Assembly: GCA_963678575.2 (NCBI GenBank)
Contig: CAXXHV010000002.1
Span: 2,320,086-2,384,085 of the forward strand
DNA: 64,000 nt
Source: Pleomorphochaeta sp963678575
GTDB taxonomy: Bacteria > Spirochaetota > Spirochaetia > Sphaerochaetales > Sphaerochaetaceae
Direction of reading: 5' to 3'
Shown here piece after piece: positions 1-7,672 of the stretch; positions within the stretch are counted from its first letter, which is position 1, and each line of letters opens with the position of its first letter. The notes beneath the pieces were generated by a model, which had not been told where the DNA came from, ran no database searches, and was given only the letters and a program-made list of their open reading frames with translations. Both the position numbers and the translations under genes were made by a program.

Positions 1-1
1 C

Positions 2-586
2 AAAAATACTAAAATTCCTGTAAGTGTAAAATTCAGAACTGGTTGGGATGTTGAAAATGAAAATTATATAGATTTTGCAAAATTAGCATTAGATAATGGT
101 GCTAGTTCAATTTGTATGCATGCTAGAACAAAAACTCAAGGATATATGCCAACTGCTCATTGGGACCGATTAGAAAATTTAACAAATATGGTTCATACTC
201 AATATAAAGATGTTCCAGTATTTGGCTCTGGTGATTTATTTGAACCAAAGGATGGTCTAAGAATGTTAAAAGAAACAAACGTGGATGGTCTCATGTTTGC
301 AAGAGGAGCTATTGGTAATCCATGTATATTTGATCAAACAAAACATTTATTATTAACCGGAGAAGATATTTATCCATCTCCAATTAATCAGAAAATTGAA
401 TTAATCTTGGAACAATTAGACTTAATGTGTTTAAATCGCTCGAATGAAGAGTTAGCTTTTACAGAAATGCGAAAACATTGTTGTGCATATTTAAAAGGTG
501 TTCATGGTTCAGCTCATGTCAAACAATTACTCATGAAAGCAAAAAACAGAAATGACTATATTGAAGCGTTATCATTATTAACATAA
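2..586 (+). CDS. dus: tRNA-dihydrouridine synthase, DusB-like (5' end outside window)
   Basis: This is the C-terminal two thirds of a flavin-dependent tRNA-dihydrouridine synthase, which reduces uridine in tRNA D-loops with NADPH. The reading frame is open from base 2, so the start lies upstream of the window. The visible part carries PVSVKFRTGWD (the family's P-V-x-K-x-R-x-G-W strand), HARTKTQGY (His and Arg of the FMN and tRNA site), a GSGD loop (usually GNGD) and ARGAIGNP, which matches the family GRGALGNP motif. The catalytic Cys region would be in the missing N-terminal part. A Met codon at 116 is internal, not the start. Subfamily (DusB-like) is inferred from these motifs only. The next gene, purD, follows after 82 bases with its own ribosome binding site. 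Confidence 0.9.
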   Translation, partial: KNTKIPVSVKFRTGWDVENENYIDFAKLALDNGASSICMHARTKTQGYMPTAHWDRLENLTNMVHTQYKDVPVFGSGDLFEPKDGLRMLKETNVDGLMFARGAIGNPCIFDQTKHLLLTGEDIYPSPINQKIELILEQLDLMCLNRSNEELAFTEMRKHCCAYLKGVHGSAHVKQLLMKAKNRNDYIEALSLLT

Positions 587-668
587 AAATTAGAGACAGG
601 TGTTTTATTCACATGTTGACCCTTTCATTATGATAATGATATCTTTACAAAACTAAGGGGGATCTTTA

Positions 669-1943
669 ATGAGATTATTAGTACTAGGCTCAGGAGCAAA
701 AGATCATGCAATTACATGGTTCTTTTCACAAAGCAAACTTATTAATGGTTTATATGTCGCTCATGGAAACATTGGAACTGAAGGAATTGCTGTAAATCTT
801 AAATACGTAAACCCGTCTTCTCCAGAAAGTGTATACAGAGCTTGCTTATTGCATAATATTGATACTGTTTTTATTGGCACAGAAGCTCCTTTAATGACTG
901 GAGTAGTAGACTTTCTTAAGGATAAAGGTATTGTTGTTTTTGGAACACCTTCTTACTGTTTAAAATTGGAGAATGATAGAGAATATGCAAGAGATTTTTC
1001 TGCAAAAAATAATATTCAAATCCCAGAACATAAAATCTTCAAAGATTTCAATACGCTATCTAAATTTTTAGATAAAAATGAAAATAAAAGATTTGTAATA
1101 AAAAGTAATGAACAAGCTCCAAGTAGAGTAATGATTGATAGTGATAATAAACAAGCACTTTTATCTTTCTCAAAAAAACTACTAGATAATGCCCCCATAT
1201 TATTAGAAGATCATATAGAAGGATTACCTCTCACTGTAACTTTATTTATTGATTATAACGGTTTTCTTACTTTGCCGATTTGTAGTGAATATACCAAAAC
1301 AGAAGAAGGGGGTCTTCCAACGGGAGGAATGGGAGCTATTTGTCCTGTACCTATTTCACAAAAAAATAAAGAAGTAATAAAAGAAAAAATAATCAAACCT
1401 GTGTTAAAAGGAATGAAAGAAGAAGATTTATTATATAGGGGAGTACTCACTCTATCTATAATTCTTCATAAAAGCCTTGGTCCAATCTTAGTAGATTATC
1501 ATGTACGTTTAAATGACCCCGCTACTCAAGCTATAATTCCTTTAATTAAATCTGATGCTGTAGAATTATATGAAGCACTAAGTAATGATTCTATAAATGA
1601 TTTTAAATTATCAATAAGTAATGATACTTGCACTGCAATTGTTATTGCCAGTGAAGGATATCCAGGAAACCCTATAATAAATAAAGAATTAGCACAAATT
1701 TCTTCACCTTTATTGTTTAATACATTCAGTAAAGATTTACCACTATTTTTCTATGGTAGTGTAGATAAAAATGGTTCAAAATTAATTACAACTGGTGGAC
1801 GTTGTATAACTGTTGTAGGTAGATCTAATAATATTATTAAAGCAGGGGAAGAAGCATATAAAGCCATTAAGCATATCAAATTTGATGGTATGTGGTATAG
1901 AAAAGACATCGGAACTAAATTTTACGATATTTGTAACTTCTAA
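669..1943 (+). CDS. purD: Phosphoribosylamine-glycine ligase-like protein (PurD family), divergent active site
   Basis: Member of the ATP-grasp family that makes glycinamide ribonucleotide in purine synthesis. The length (424 aa) and fold order are those of PurD: N-terminal VLGSGAKDHA (family GxGGREHA), GTEAPLMTGVVD, GGLPTGGMGA (family GPNTGGMGA), IASEGYPGNP and C-terminal TTGGRCITVVG. Several normally invariant positions differ. REH is KDH, the glycine-rich ATP loop after VIK has lost its GLAAGKG, and the metal-binding E-x-N of EFNxRFGDPE is D-x-H in DYHVRLNDPA. Activity is therefore uncertain. The start is supported by AAGGGGG nine bases upstream. No other purine gene is nearby. A bidirectional terminator follows. 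The family assignment is firm; the function as GAR synthetase is not. Confidence 0.85.
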   Translation: MRLLVLGSGAKDHAITWFFSQSKLINGLYVAHGNIGTEGIAVNLKYVNPSSPESVYRACLLHNIDTVFIGTEAPLMTGVVDFLKDKGIVVFGTPSYCLKLENDREYARDFSAKNNIQIPEHKIFKDFNTLSKFLDKNENKRFVIKSNEQAPSRVMIDSDNKQALLSFSKKLLDNAPILLEDHIEGLPLTVTLFIDYNGFLTLPICSEYTKTEEGGLPTGGMGAICPVPISQKNKEVIKEKIIKPVLKGMKEEDLLYRGVLTLSIILHKSLGPILVDYHVRLNDPATQAIIPLIKSDAVELYEALSNDSINDFKLSISNDTCTAIVIASEGYPGNPIINKELAQISSPLLFNTFSKDLPLFFYGSVDKNGSKLITTGGRCITVVGRSNNIIKAGEEAYKAIKHIKFDGMWYRKDIGTKFYDICNF

Positions 1944-1973
1944 TTTGTTTATATTATAATTATTATTTAACAT

Positions 1974-2012
1974 TAAAAAGGACTGAATTTAAATAAACTC
2001 AGTCCTTAATTA
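1974..2012. terminator. Bidirectional intrinsic terminator between convergent genes
   Basis: Inverted repeat AAGGACTGA / TCAGTCCTT (1978-1986 and 1999-2007) with a 12-base loop. It is A-rich on the left and T-rich on the right, so it can end transcripts from purD (+) and from the DUF6672 gene (-). Confidence 0.8.
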
Positions 2013-2015
2013 TTT

Positions 2016-2426
2016 TTAATTAATAGTTTCAATTTCAAAAGGTTTTAAATAATTCTCTTGATCATTAATATCATTTATAAACGCAGGAATTGAAAAAATT
2101 AACATATTTTGGTTAAAAGGTATTTTTACCTTTTTCTCTAATACTTTCTCATCCCAATTTTCATCAGTATAAATTACAGTAAATTTAAGACTTTGACCTT
2201 GAATTAAAACTTGGTCTCTATCTCTTCGTGCTAATTCTAAAGAAGGTTGTTTATCAACTTGAACTTCAACTAAGGGTAAAGCCTTTAACTCAAGTCTATT
2301 TATCTCAATATTTTTATTATCTAATAAAATTGTATGTTGCTTACCAACATTTGCCATTAAAATTGCAAATACTATAATTAAAAAAATCGCAGCTGCTCTG
2401 ATATAAAATCTTCTATTAATTTTCAT
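2016..2426 (-). CDS. DUF6672-like membrane-anchored protein (spirochaete type)
   Basis: 136 aa with an N-terminal transmembrane anchor (about residues 9-27, RAAAIFLIIVFAILMANVG) and a soluble domain rich in beta-type segments, probably outside the cytoplasm. I recognise it tentatively as the DUF6672 family seen in spirochaetes; no activity is known to me. Its start overlaps the end of the upstream 63-codon membrane gene by 11 bases, so the two are likely translationally coupled and the products may form a membrane complex. It ends at the shared terminator with purD. Confidence 0.65.
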   Translation of the reverse strand: MKINRRFYIRAAAIFLIIVFAILMANVGKQHTILLDNKNIEINRLELKALPLVEVQVDKQPSLELARRDRDQVLIQGQSLKFTVIYTDENWDEKVLEKKVKIPFNQNMLIFSIPAFINDINDQENYLKPFEIETIN

Positions 2427-2607
2427 CTAAGACTCCTTGATTTTCTTGTAGTTTTTCAGCATTTGCTAAATTTTCTCTTTTCTTTCTCATTTCATATAAA
2501 ACAAGAGACATTGTAATTACACCATAAGAAACAAATACTCTAAAGTATTCGCCCAATTGAGCTTGGCCAATTAGATTCTTTCCTGCCATTGGGGAAACAA
2601 TAAACAT
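2416..2607 (-). CDS. Small membrane protein, partner of the DUF6672-like protein
   Basis: 63 aa from the first ATG: a hydrophobic segment (EYFRVFVSYGVITMSLVLYE, about residues 20-39) followed by a charged tail (MRKKRENLANAEKLQENQG). No family recognised. The frame stays open for 16 more codons upstream of the ATG to a TAG at 2656-2658. That stretch encodes another hydrophobic segment (CIFLGVILFHLMFIVSP) but has no ATG, GTG or TTG. The AGGAG at 2625-2629 lies too far from the ATG at 2607. The true start is therefore unclear: either ATG 2607 with a poor ribosome site, or a non-standard start that would give two membrane helices. Overlaps the next gene by 11 bases. Confidence 0.55.
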   Translation of the reverse strand: MFIVSPMAGKNLIGQAQLGEYFRVFVSYGVITMSLVLYEMRKKRENLANAEKLQENQGVLDEN

Positions 2608-2665
2608 TAAATGGAAAAGAATTACTCCTAAAAATATACAGAAATTTGCAAAAGTCTATAATAAT

Positions 2666-2704
2666 AAAAAAACTCTAATTTGCTTAAAATAAACAATTAG
2701 AGTT
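2666..2704 (-). terminator. Intrinsic terminator after rlmB
   Basis: Stem AACTCTAATT / AATTAGAGTT (2671-2680 and 2695-2704), followed on the minus strand by seven T. Lies 30 bases past the rlmB stop. Confidence 0.8.
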
Positions 2705-2733
2705 ATTACTTTTTAAAATTAATTTAGATTTGA

Positions 2734-3477
2734 TTAGAACTTTCTTCTAAATTCATACAATAAAATACCTGCAGCAACACTTACATTTAATGAATCTATA
2801 TGGCCACTCATTGGAATAGAAACAACATGATCACAATTTTCTCTAACCAATCGAGAAATACCGCTTCCTTCATTGCCCATAATTATAACACTACGTGTAG
2901 AAAATTTTGCATCATATGAAGGCTTCCCATTCATATCTGCAGCATATACCCAGAACCCATTTTTCTTTAACAAATCAATTTCTCTATTTATATTAACAAC
3001 AGGAGCAATTGGAACATATTGTGCAGCTCCGCTTGAAATTTTGATAACTGTTTCATTCGCTTGAACGCTTCTTCTTTCTGGTATTATAACTAAATCGACA
3101 CCAAATTGATCACAGGAGCGAAGAATTGCACCTAAATTATGTGGATCAGTAATTCCATCTAATACCAACACTAAACCGCCATCACCATCTTTCAAATTTG
3201 AAAGATAGTCTTTTACACTTTTTGTATTTACTCTGCTTACTGAGCGTCTAGCTCCGCCTAGATCTAAAATAGCCCCTCTATGATCAACTCCCGGCATCAT
3301 TTTATCCATTTCAGCCTTAGAAATTTTTTTTACCGCTATTTTTTGACTAAATCTTGCCATCCTATCTAAATCAGAATGTTTTTGGTCTGAACCTCTACAA
3401 AGATATAAAGTTGAGCCTGCTGGAGCAACTTTTATTCCTTCTTCTATTGCATGACGACCATATATTTTTTCACCCAT
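2734..3477 (-). CDS. rlmB: 23S rRNA (guanosine-2'-O-)-methyltransferase, TrmH/SpoU family
   Basis: SAM-dependent 2'-O-ribose methyltransferase of the SPOUT class; the family member RlmB modifies G2251 in the 23S P-loop. An N-terminal substrate-binding domain starts with GEKIYGRHAIEEGI. The C-terminal knot domain has all three SpoU motifs: NLGAILRSCDQFGVD (motif 1), IIMGNEGSGI (motif 2) and IPMSGHIDSLNVSVAAGILLYE (motif 3). At 247 aa it has the usual length. It is followed by its own terminator and lies upstream of the DUF6672 pair. TrmH-type tRNA methylation is the alternative within the family, but the N-terminal domain favours RlmB. Confidence 0.9.
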   Translation of the reverse strand: MGEKIYGRHAIEEGIKVAPAGSTLYLCRGSDQKHSDLDRMARFSQKIAVKKISKAEMDKMMPGVDHRGAILDLGGARRSVSRVNTKSVKDYLSNLKDGDGGLVLVLDGITDPHNLGAILRSCDQFGVDLVIIPERRSVQANETVIKISSGAAQYVPIAPVVNINREIDLLKKNGFWVYAADMNGKPSYDAKFSTRSVIIMGNEGSGISRLVRENCDHVVSIPMSGHIDSLNVSVAAGILLYEFRRKF

Positions 3478-3591
3478 GGTGTTCTCCTTAATCCTTAATA
3501 ATTATAAATAAAAATTATCATTTTATTATGAAAAATACTAGTACACAAAGAATTAGTTACAAATACTAATAAATATTAATAATATTAATTC

Positions 3592-3637
3592 AAAAAAAAG
3601 AGACTATCTTTATCAATTATATGATATTGACAGTCTC
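3592..3637 (-). terminator. Intrinsic terminator after dnaJ
   Basis: Stem GAGACT / AGTCTC (3600-3605 and 3632-3637) with an inner TATCA/TGATA pairing, followed on the minus strand by a run of eight T. Located 21 bases past the dnaJ stop and ends the grpE-dnaK-dnaJ unit. Confidence 0.8.
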
Positions 3638-3657
3638 ATTATATTAAAATTATTTAA

Positions 3658-4779
3658 TTAATCAAAAGGAATAGGTGTTGGAGATTCATTCTCCCCAAGA
3701 ACTTTTGATAACTCTTTTAATAATTTTTTTGCTTTTTGAGAGGCTAACCCTAATTTTGGTACTTCAACTTTAAGTTTTATATATAAATCACCTCTTCGAG
3801 TCATGTTTTTATCTTTTGGAATTCCCTTATCTTTTACTCTAATAAGCTTTCCATTTTGAACACCAGCAGGTACAACAATTTTTACATTCTTACCTTCTAA
3901 TAATGGTACTTTTATTTCAGCCCCAAGAGAAGCCTGTGTTATTGAAATTGGAATTTGAATATATAAATCATAACCATGTCTCACAAAATATTTATGTGGT
4001 CTGACATTTATATAAACGTATAAATCCCCTGCAGGACCACCGTTTCTTCCCGCATCCCCCATTCCTCTAAGAGAAATTCTTGTGCCATCATCAGCTCCTG
4101 GAGGAATAGATACTTTAACTTTTTGTTGTTTTCTCACAACTCCTGAACCATGACAATTATTACAAGGATCTTCAACAACTCTTCCGGTACCATTACAATT
4201 ACCACAAGGTGTAGATACAGCAAAGAAGCCACTAGATCTATTAACTTTTCCGGTACCATTACAATGAGGACAAATTTTTGTACCACCAGTTTTGCTTCCA
4301 CTACCATTACAAGTTGGGCAGCCAATATGATGTGCATAAGAAATTTCTATCTTTTTACCAAAGGCTGCTTCTTCTAAATCAAGGTTTACATCATATCTTA
4401 AAGAATCACCAACACTTGGCCCAGAACTTCTTCTTGAAGAAGATCCGCCTCCACCTCCGAAGAAAGATTCGAAAATGTCGCTAAATCCACCACCACCAAA
4501 GATGTCACTAAAATCACTATAAACATGAGAATAATCATGTCCACCTGCCATTCCATCAATGCCAGCAAATCCAAATTGATCATATGTTGATCTTTTCTTC
4601 TCATCACTTAATACTTCATAAGCTTCAGTTGCTTCTTTAAAACGGTCTTCAGCAGCCTTATCTCCAGGATTTTTATCTGGATGGTTTACAATAGCCAATT
4701 TTCGATAAGCTTTTTTTATCTCATCGGCACTAGCCCCTTTAGAAACACCTAATACTTCATAATAATCTCGTTTAGCCAC
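3658..4779 (-). CDS. dnaJ: Chaperone DnaJ (Hsp40)
   Basis: Cytoplasmic co-chaperone that delivers unfolded clients to DnaK and stimulates its ATPase. Complete type I architecture in 373 aa: J domain with HPD (NHPDKNPGD, about residue 33), Gly/Phe-rich linker, zinc domain with four repeats (CPTCNGSG, CPHCNGTG, CGNCNGTG, CNNCHGSG) and the C-terminal client-binding domains. Third gene of the heat-shock cluster, 86 bases downstream of dnaK with a strong hairpin in the gap, so it is probably expressed at a lower level than dnaK. No CIRCE element was found near it. Confidence 0.97.
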   Translation of the reverse strand: MAKRDYYEVLGVSKGASADEIKKAYRKLAIVNHPDKNPGDKAAEDRFKEATEAYEVLSDEKKRSTYDQFGFAGIDGMAGGHDYSHVYSDFSDIFGGGGFSDIFESFFGGGGGSSSRRSSGPSVGDSLRYDVNLDLEEAAFGKKIEISYAHHIGCPTCNGSGSKTGGTKICPHCNGTGKVNRSSGFFAVSTPCGNCNGTGRVVEDPCNNCHGSGVVRKQQKVKVSIPPGADDGTRISLRGMGDAGRNGGPAGDLYVYINVRPHKYFVRHGYDLYIQIPISITQASLGAEIKVPLLEGKNVKIVVPAGVQNGKLIRVKDKGIPKDKNMTRRGDLYIKLKVEVPKLGLASQKAKKLLKELSKVLGENESPTPIPFD

Positions 4780-4808
4780 GACAATTTCCTTGCTTTTAAT
4801 TTCAATTA

Positions 4809-4841
4809 AAACACATCATGTCAATTTGGCATGATGTGTTT
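4809..4841 (-). terminator. Hairpin between dnaK and dnaJ (partial terminator or processing site)
   Basis: A perfect 12-bp stem AAACACATCATG / CATGATGTGTTT (4809-4820 and 4830-4841) with a nine-base loop. On the minus strand it is followed by TTTTAATTG, a weak U-tract. It can thin out readthrough into dnaJ or protect the dnaK 3' end. Confidence 0.65.
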
Positions 4842-4865
4842 GCTATCTTATAGATTAAAATAATT

Positions 4866-6797
4866 TTAGTCTACAACTTCAAAGTCAGCGTCTTCAACAC
4901 CATCATTATTTGTGCCAGTATTTGCATTAGTTTGAGTATTTTGTTGAGCAGTTGCATCTTCACTTGCTGCACCTTGTTGTGCTGCTGCTGATTCTTTATA
5001 TACTTCTTCTGCTAATTTATATGCTGCTTGTTGTAAAGCTTCAGTTTTTGCTTTGATTTCTTCTGCACTAGAATTAGAATCAGACATAGTCTTCTTTAAA
5101 TCTTCTAATGCTGCTTCAATCTTTGCTTTATCTTCACTACTTACTTTATCACCATAATCTTTTAAAGATTTTTCTGTTGAATAAGATAGTCCATCTGCTT
5201 CATTTCTTGCATCAATTTTTGCTCTTTCTTTCTTATCTTCTTCAGCATGAGCTTCAGCATCTTTTACCATTTTATCAATATCTGAATCAGATAAACCTGA
5301 TGAAGTCTCAATTCTAATCTTTTGTTCTTTTCCGGTACCTAAATCTTTAGCTGATACATGAACAATACCATTAGCATCAATATCAAAAGTTACTTCAATT
5401 TGAGGTACTCCTCTAGGAGCTGAAGGAATTCCTTCTAAGTTGAAATTACCTAAAGTTCTATTTTGAGCAGCCATTTCTCTTTCACCTTGTAACACATGAA
5501 TAGATACAGCAGTTTGGCCATCAGCAGCAGTTGAGAAGATTTGACTCTTCTTAGTAGGTATTGTAGTGTTTCTTTCAATTAATTTAGTACAAACACCACC
5601 TAAAGTTTCAATACCTAATGATAAAGGAGTAACATCTAATAAAAGAACATCTTTTACATTACCACCTAAAATTCCACCTTGAATAGCTGCACCCATAGCT
5701 ACAACTTCATCAGGGTTTACACCTTTATGTGGTTCTTTTTTAAATAAATCTTTAACAGCTTGTTGTACCATAGGAATACGAGAAGATCCACCAACTAGAA
5801 TTACTTCATCAATATCACTTGCACTTAATCCTGCATCTTTTAATGCTTTAATACATGGTTCTTTTGTTTTTTCAACTAAAGGTGTAATCATTTGTTCAAA
5901 ACGAGAACGGGTTAAAGACATTTGTAAATGTTTAGGTCCAGTTTGGTCAGCTGTAATAAATGGTAAGTTAATATCTGAATTTGAAGAATTAGATAATTCA
6001 ATTTTTGCTTTTTCAGCTGCTTCTTTTAATCTTTGAAGAGCCATTTTATCACTTGTTAAATTAATTCCAGTTTCTTTCTTGAATTCATCAATCATCCATT
6101 CAATAATTACTTGGTCAAAATTGTCCCCACCTAAGTGTGTATCACCATTTGTAGATTTTACTTCAAATACTCCATCTCCTAATTCAAGAATAGAAATATC
6201 AAAAGTACCACCACCTAAGTCGTAAACTGCTATTTTTTCTTCTTTTGATGCATCTTTACCAAAACCATAGGCTAAAGCAGCTGCAGTTGGTTCGTTAACA
6301 ATTCTTTTTACTTCTAAACCCGCAATTCTTCCTGCATCTTTAGTAGCTTGTCTTTGAGAGTCATTAAAATAAGCTGGTACAGTAACAACCGCTTCAGTAA
6401 TAGATTCTCCTAAATAATCTTCAGCTGTTTTTTTCATTTTTTGTAAAATTGCTGCAGAAATTTCTTGAGGAGAATATTCTTTACCTCTAATATCAACTTT
6501 AATTTCTTGATTTGATCCTGCTACAACCTTGTAAGGAATCATATGTAGTTCCGAAGGTACTTCGTTATATTTACGTCCCATAAAACGTTTAATAGAGAAA
6601 ACAGTATTCTCTGCATTAGTTACAATTTGGTTTTTTGCTGGTTGACCTACTAAACGGTCACCTTTTGCTGTATAGCCTACTATTGAAGGAGTTGTTCTTT
6701 GTCCTTCAGAATTGGCTATTACCATTGGTTCATTTCCTTCCATAACAGAAACACAACTATTTGTTGTTCCTAAGTCTATTCCAATAATTCTACCCAT
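4866..6797 (-). CDS. dnaK: Chaperone DnaK (Hsp70)
   Basis: ATP-driven cytoplasmic chaperone. The N-terminal nucleotide-binding domain has GIDLGTTNSCVSV, DLGGGTFDISILE and VGGSSRIPMVQ. The substrate-binding domain and helical lid follow, and the acidic C-terminus ends DADFEVVD. At 643 aa the gene is full length. Ribosome site CAGGAGATATAAA precedes the ATG. It lies between grpE (81 bases upstream) and dnaJ, the usual hsp70 partner set. The hrcA gene that often leads this operon is not in this window. Confidence 0.98.
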   Translation of the reverse strand: MGRIIGIDLGTTNSCVSVMEGNEPMVIANSEGQRTTPSIVGYTAKGDRLVGQPAKNQIVTNAENTVFSIKRFMGRKYNEVPSELHMIPYKVVAGSNQEIKVDIRGKEYSPQEISAAILQKMKKTAEDYLGESITEAVVTVPAYFNDSQRQATKDAGRIAGLEVKRIVNEPTAAALAYGFGKDASKEEKIAVYDLGGGTFDISILELGDGVFEVKSTNGDTHLGGDNFDQVIIEWMIDEFKKETGINLTSDKMALQRLKEAAEKAKIELSNSSNSDINLPFITADQTGPKHLQMSLTRSRFEQMITPLVEKTKEPCIKALKDAGLSASDIDEVILVGGSSRIPMVQQAVKDLFKKEPHKGVNPDEVVAMGAAIQGGILGGNVKDVLLLDVTPLSLGIETLGGVCTKLIERNTTIPTKKSQIFSTAADGQTAVSIHVLQGEREMAAQNRTLGNFNLEGIPSAPRGVPQIEVTFDIDANGIVHVSAKDLGTGKEQKIRIETSSGLSDSDIDKMVKDAEAHAEEDKKERAKIDARNEADGLSYSTEKSLKDYGDKVSSEDKAKIEAALEDLKKTMSDSNSSAEEIKAKTEALQQAAYKLAEEVYKESAAAQQGAASEDATAQQNTQTNANTGTNNDGVEDADFEVVD

Positions 6798-6878
6798 TTT
6801 ATATCTCCTGGTTTTTGTTTATTTTCTTAATATTTTTAATCTTATGATAAAGGTAATAATTCTTTTTTAAATCGTCAA

Positions 6879-7532
6879 TTAATTTGGCTTACCAACTTTA
6901 ACTTTCGCAGGTCTTAACACTTTATCATGTAAAGTATATCCAGCACCTAACTCTAAAATGACAGTTTCTTTCTCATAGTCATCAGATTGTTCCATCATAT
7001 AAGCTTCATGCTTTGAAGGATCAAATTCTTCACCAACACATTCAATCTTTTTTAAACCCCAGTTTTTTTCTAAAATTGAATGTAGTTTATCATTTACCAT
7101 TACAACACCATCATGAATTTTATCAAAATCCCTTGCTGATTCTGATGCTGAAATGGCTCTATCAAAATCATCTAAGGATTGTAGCAAATCGTTAATAAGT
7201 TGCTTATTTGCAAAATAGATACTTTCTTCTTTATCTCTAATTAATCTTTTTCTAAAGTTTTCTAACTCTGCAACTTTTCTTAATAATTGATCTTTTGCTT
7301 CTTGCTCCGCTTTTTGTGAAGATTCTAAATCCTCTTTAAGTTTTGCAATTTCTAATTCTTTTTCTTCAAGAGGTGTTAATTCTTTTTTAGATTCTTTTTT
7401 TGCTTTCTTATCTTTTTTTGTTTCTTTTTTCATCTCTTGGGTCTCTTGGCTCTCTTGAGGTCTTTCAATATTTACTTCAACTTCATTATTTTCTACTTTT
7501 TCAAAAATTTCTTCAGTAGTTTCATTTTCCAT
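6879..7532 (-). CDS. grpE: Nucleotide exchange factor GrpE
   Basis: DnaK nucleotide exchange factor. It has a long acidic and Lys-rich N-terminal segment (KKETKKDKKAKKESKK), a coiled-coil dimer helix, then the conserved core ENFRKRLIRDKEE and the beta domain with KVLRPAKVKVGKP. I place the start at the second ATG (7532) because it has AGGA with seven-base spacing; an upstream in-frame ATG at 7547 would add five residues but has a poorer ribosome site. First gene of grpE-dnaK-dnaJ. Confidence 0.93.
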   Translation of the reverse strand: MENETTEEIFEKVENNEVEVNIERPQESQETQEMKKETKKDKKAKKESKKELTPLEEKELEIAKLKEDLESSQKAEQEAKDQLLRKVAELENFRKRLIRDKEESIYFANKQLINDLLQSLDDFDRAISASESARDFDKIHDGVVMVNDKLHSILEKNWGLKKIECVGEEFDPSKHEAYMMEQSDDYEKETVILELGAGYTLHDKVLRPAKVKVGKPN

Positions 7533-7561
7533 TTTTCTATCCTGCATAATTAAAAGGCCTT

Positions 7562-7590
7562 AAAAAAATAACTAATTTTATAAATTAGTT
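7562..7590 (-). promoter_or_regulatory. Hairpin plus U-tract in the grpE leader
   Basis: A 9-bp stem AACTAATTT / AAATTAGTT (7570-7578 and 7582-7590) with a three-base loop, followed on the minus strand by seven T, 15-30 bases before the grpE start. It may terminate the upstream coiled-coil gene. If the promoter at 7626-7654 is real, it is also an attenuator-like element inside the heat-shock leader. Confidence 0.6.
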
Positions 7591-7625
7591 AAGTTTTTCC
7601 TTTCATAAATTTAATTTACGTCATA

Positions 7626-7654
7626 AAAATAATACTAGGGTAATTAATCGTCAA
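7626..7654 (-). promoter_or_regulatory. Candidate sigma70 promoter of grpE-dnaK-dnaJ
   Basis: Minus-strand TTGACG (7649-7654), 17-base spacer, TATTTT (7626-7631). Predicted start near 7618, giving a leader of about 85 bases. No CIRCE inverted repeat (TTAGCACTC-N9-GAGTGCTAA) is present around it. Confidence 0.5.
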
Positions 7655-7672
7655 GTATTAGAATAAAAAAAT

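Noticed and set aside
4134..4607. Several 67-75 codon ORFs on both strands inside dnaJ
   Set aside because: They are frame shadows of the Gly- and Cys-rich zinc region of dnaJ, with low-complexity sequence.
7548..7672. CIRCE element for the dnaK operon
   Set aside because: The inverted repeat is AACTAATTT/AAATTAGTT with a three-base loop, not TTAGCACTC-N9-GAGTGCTAA.
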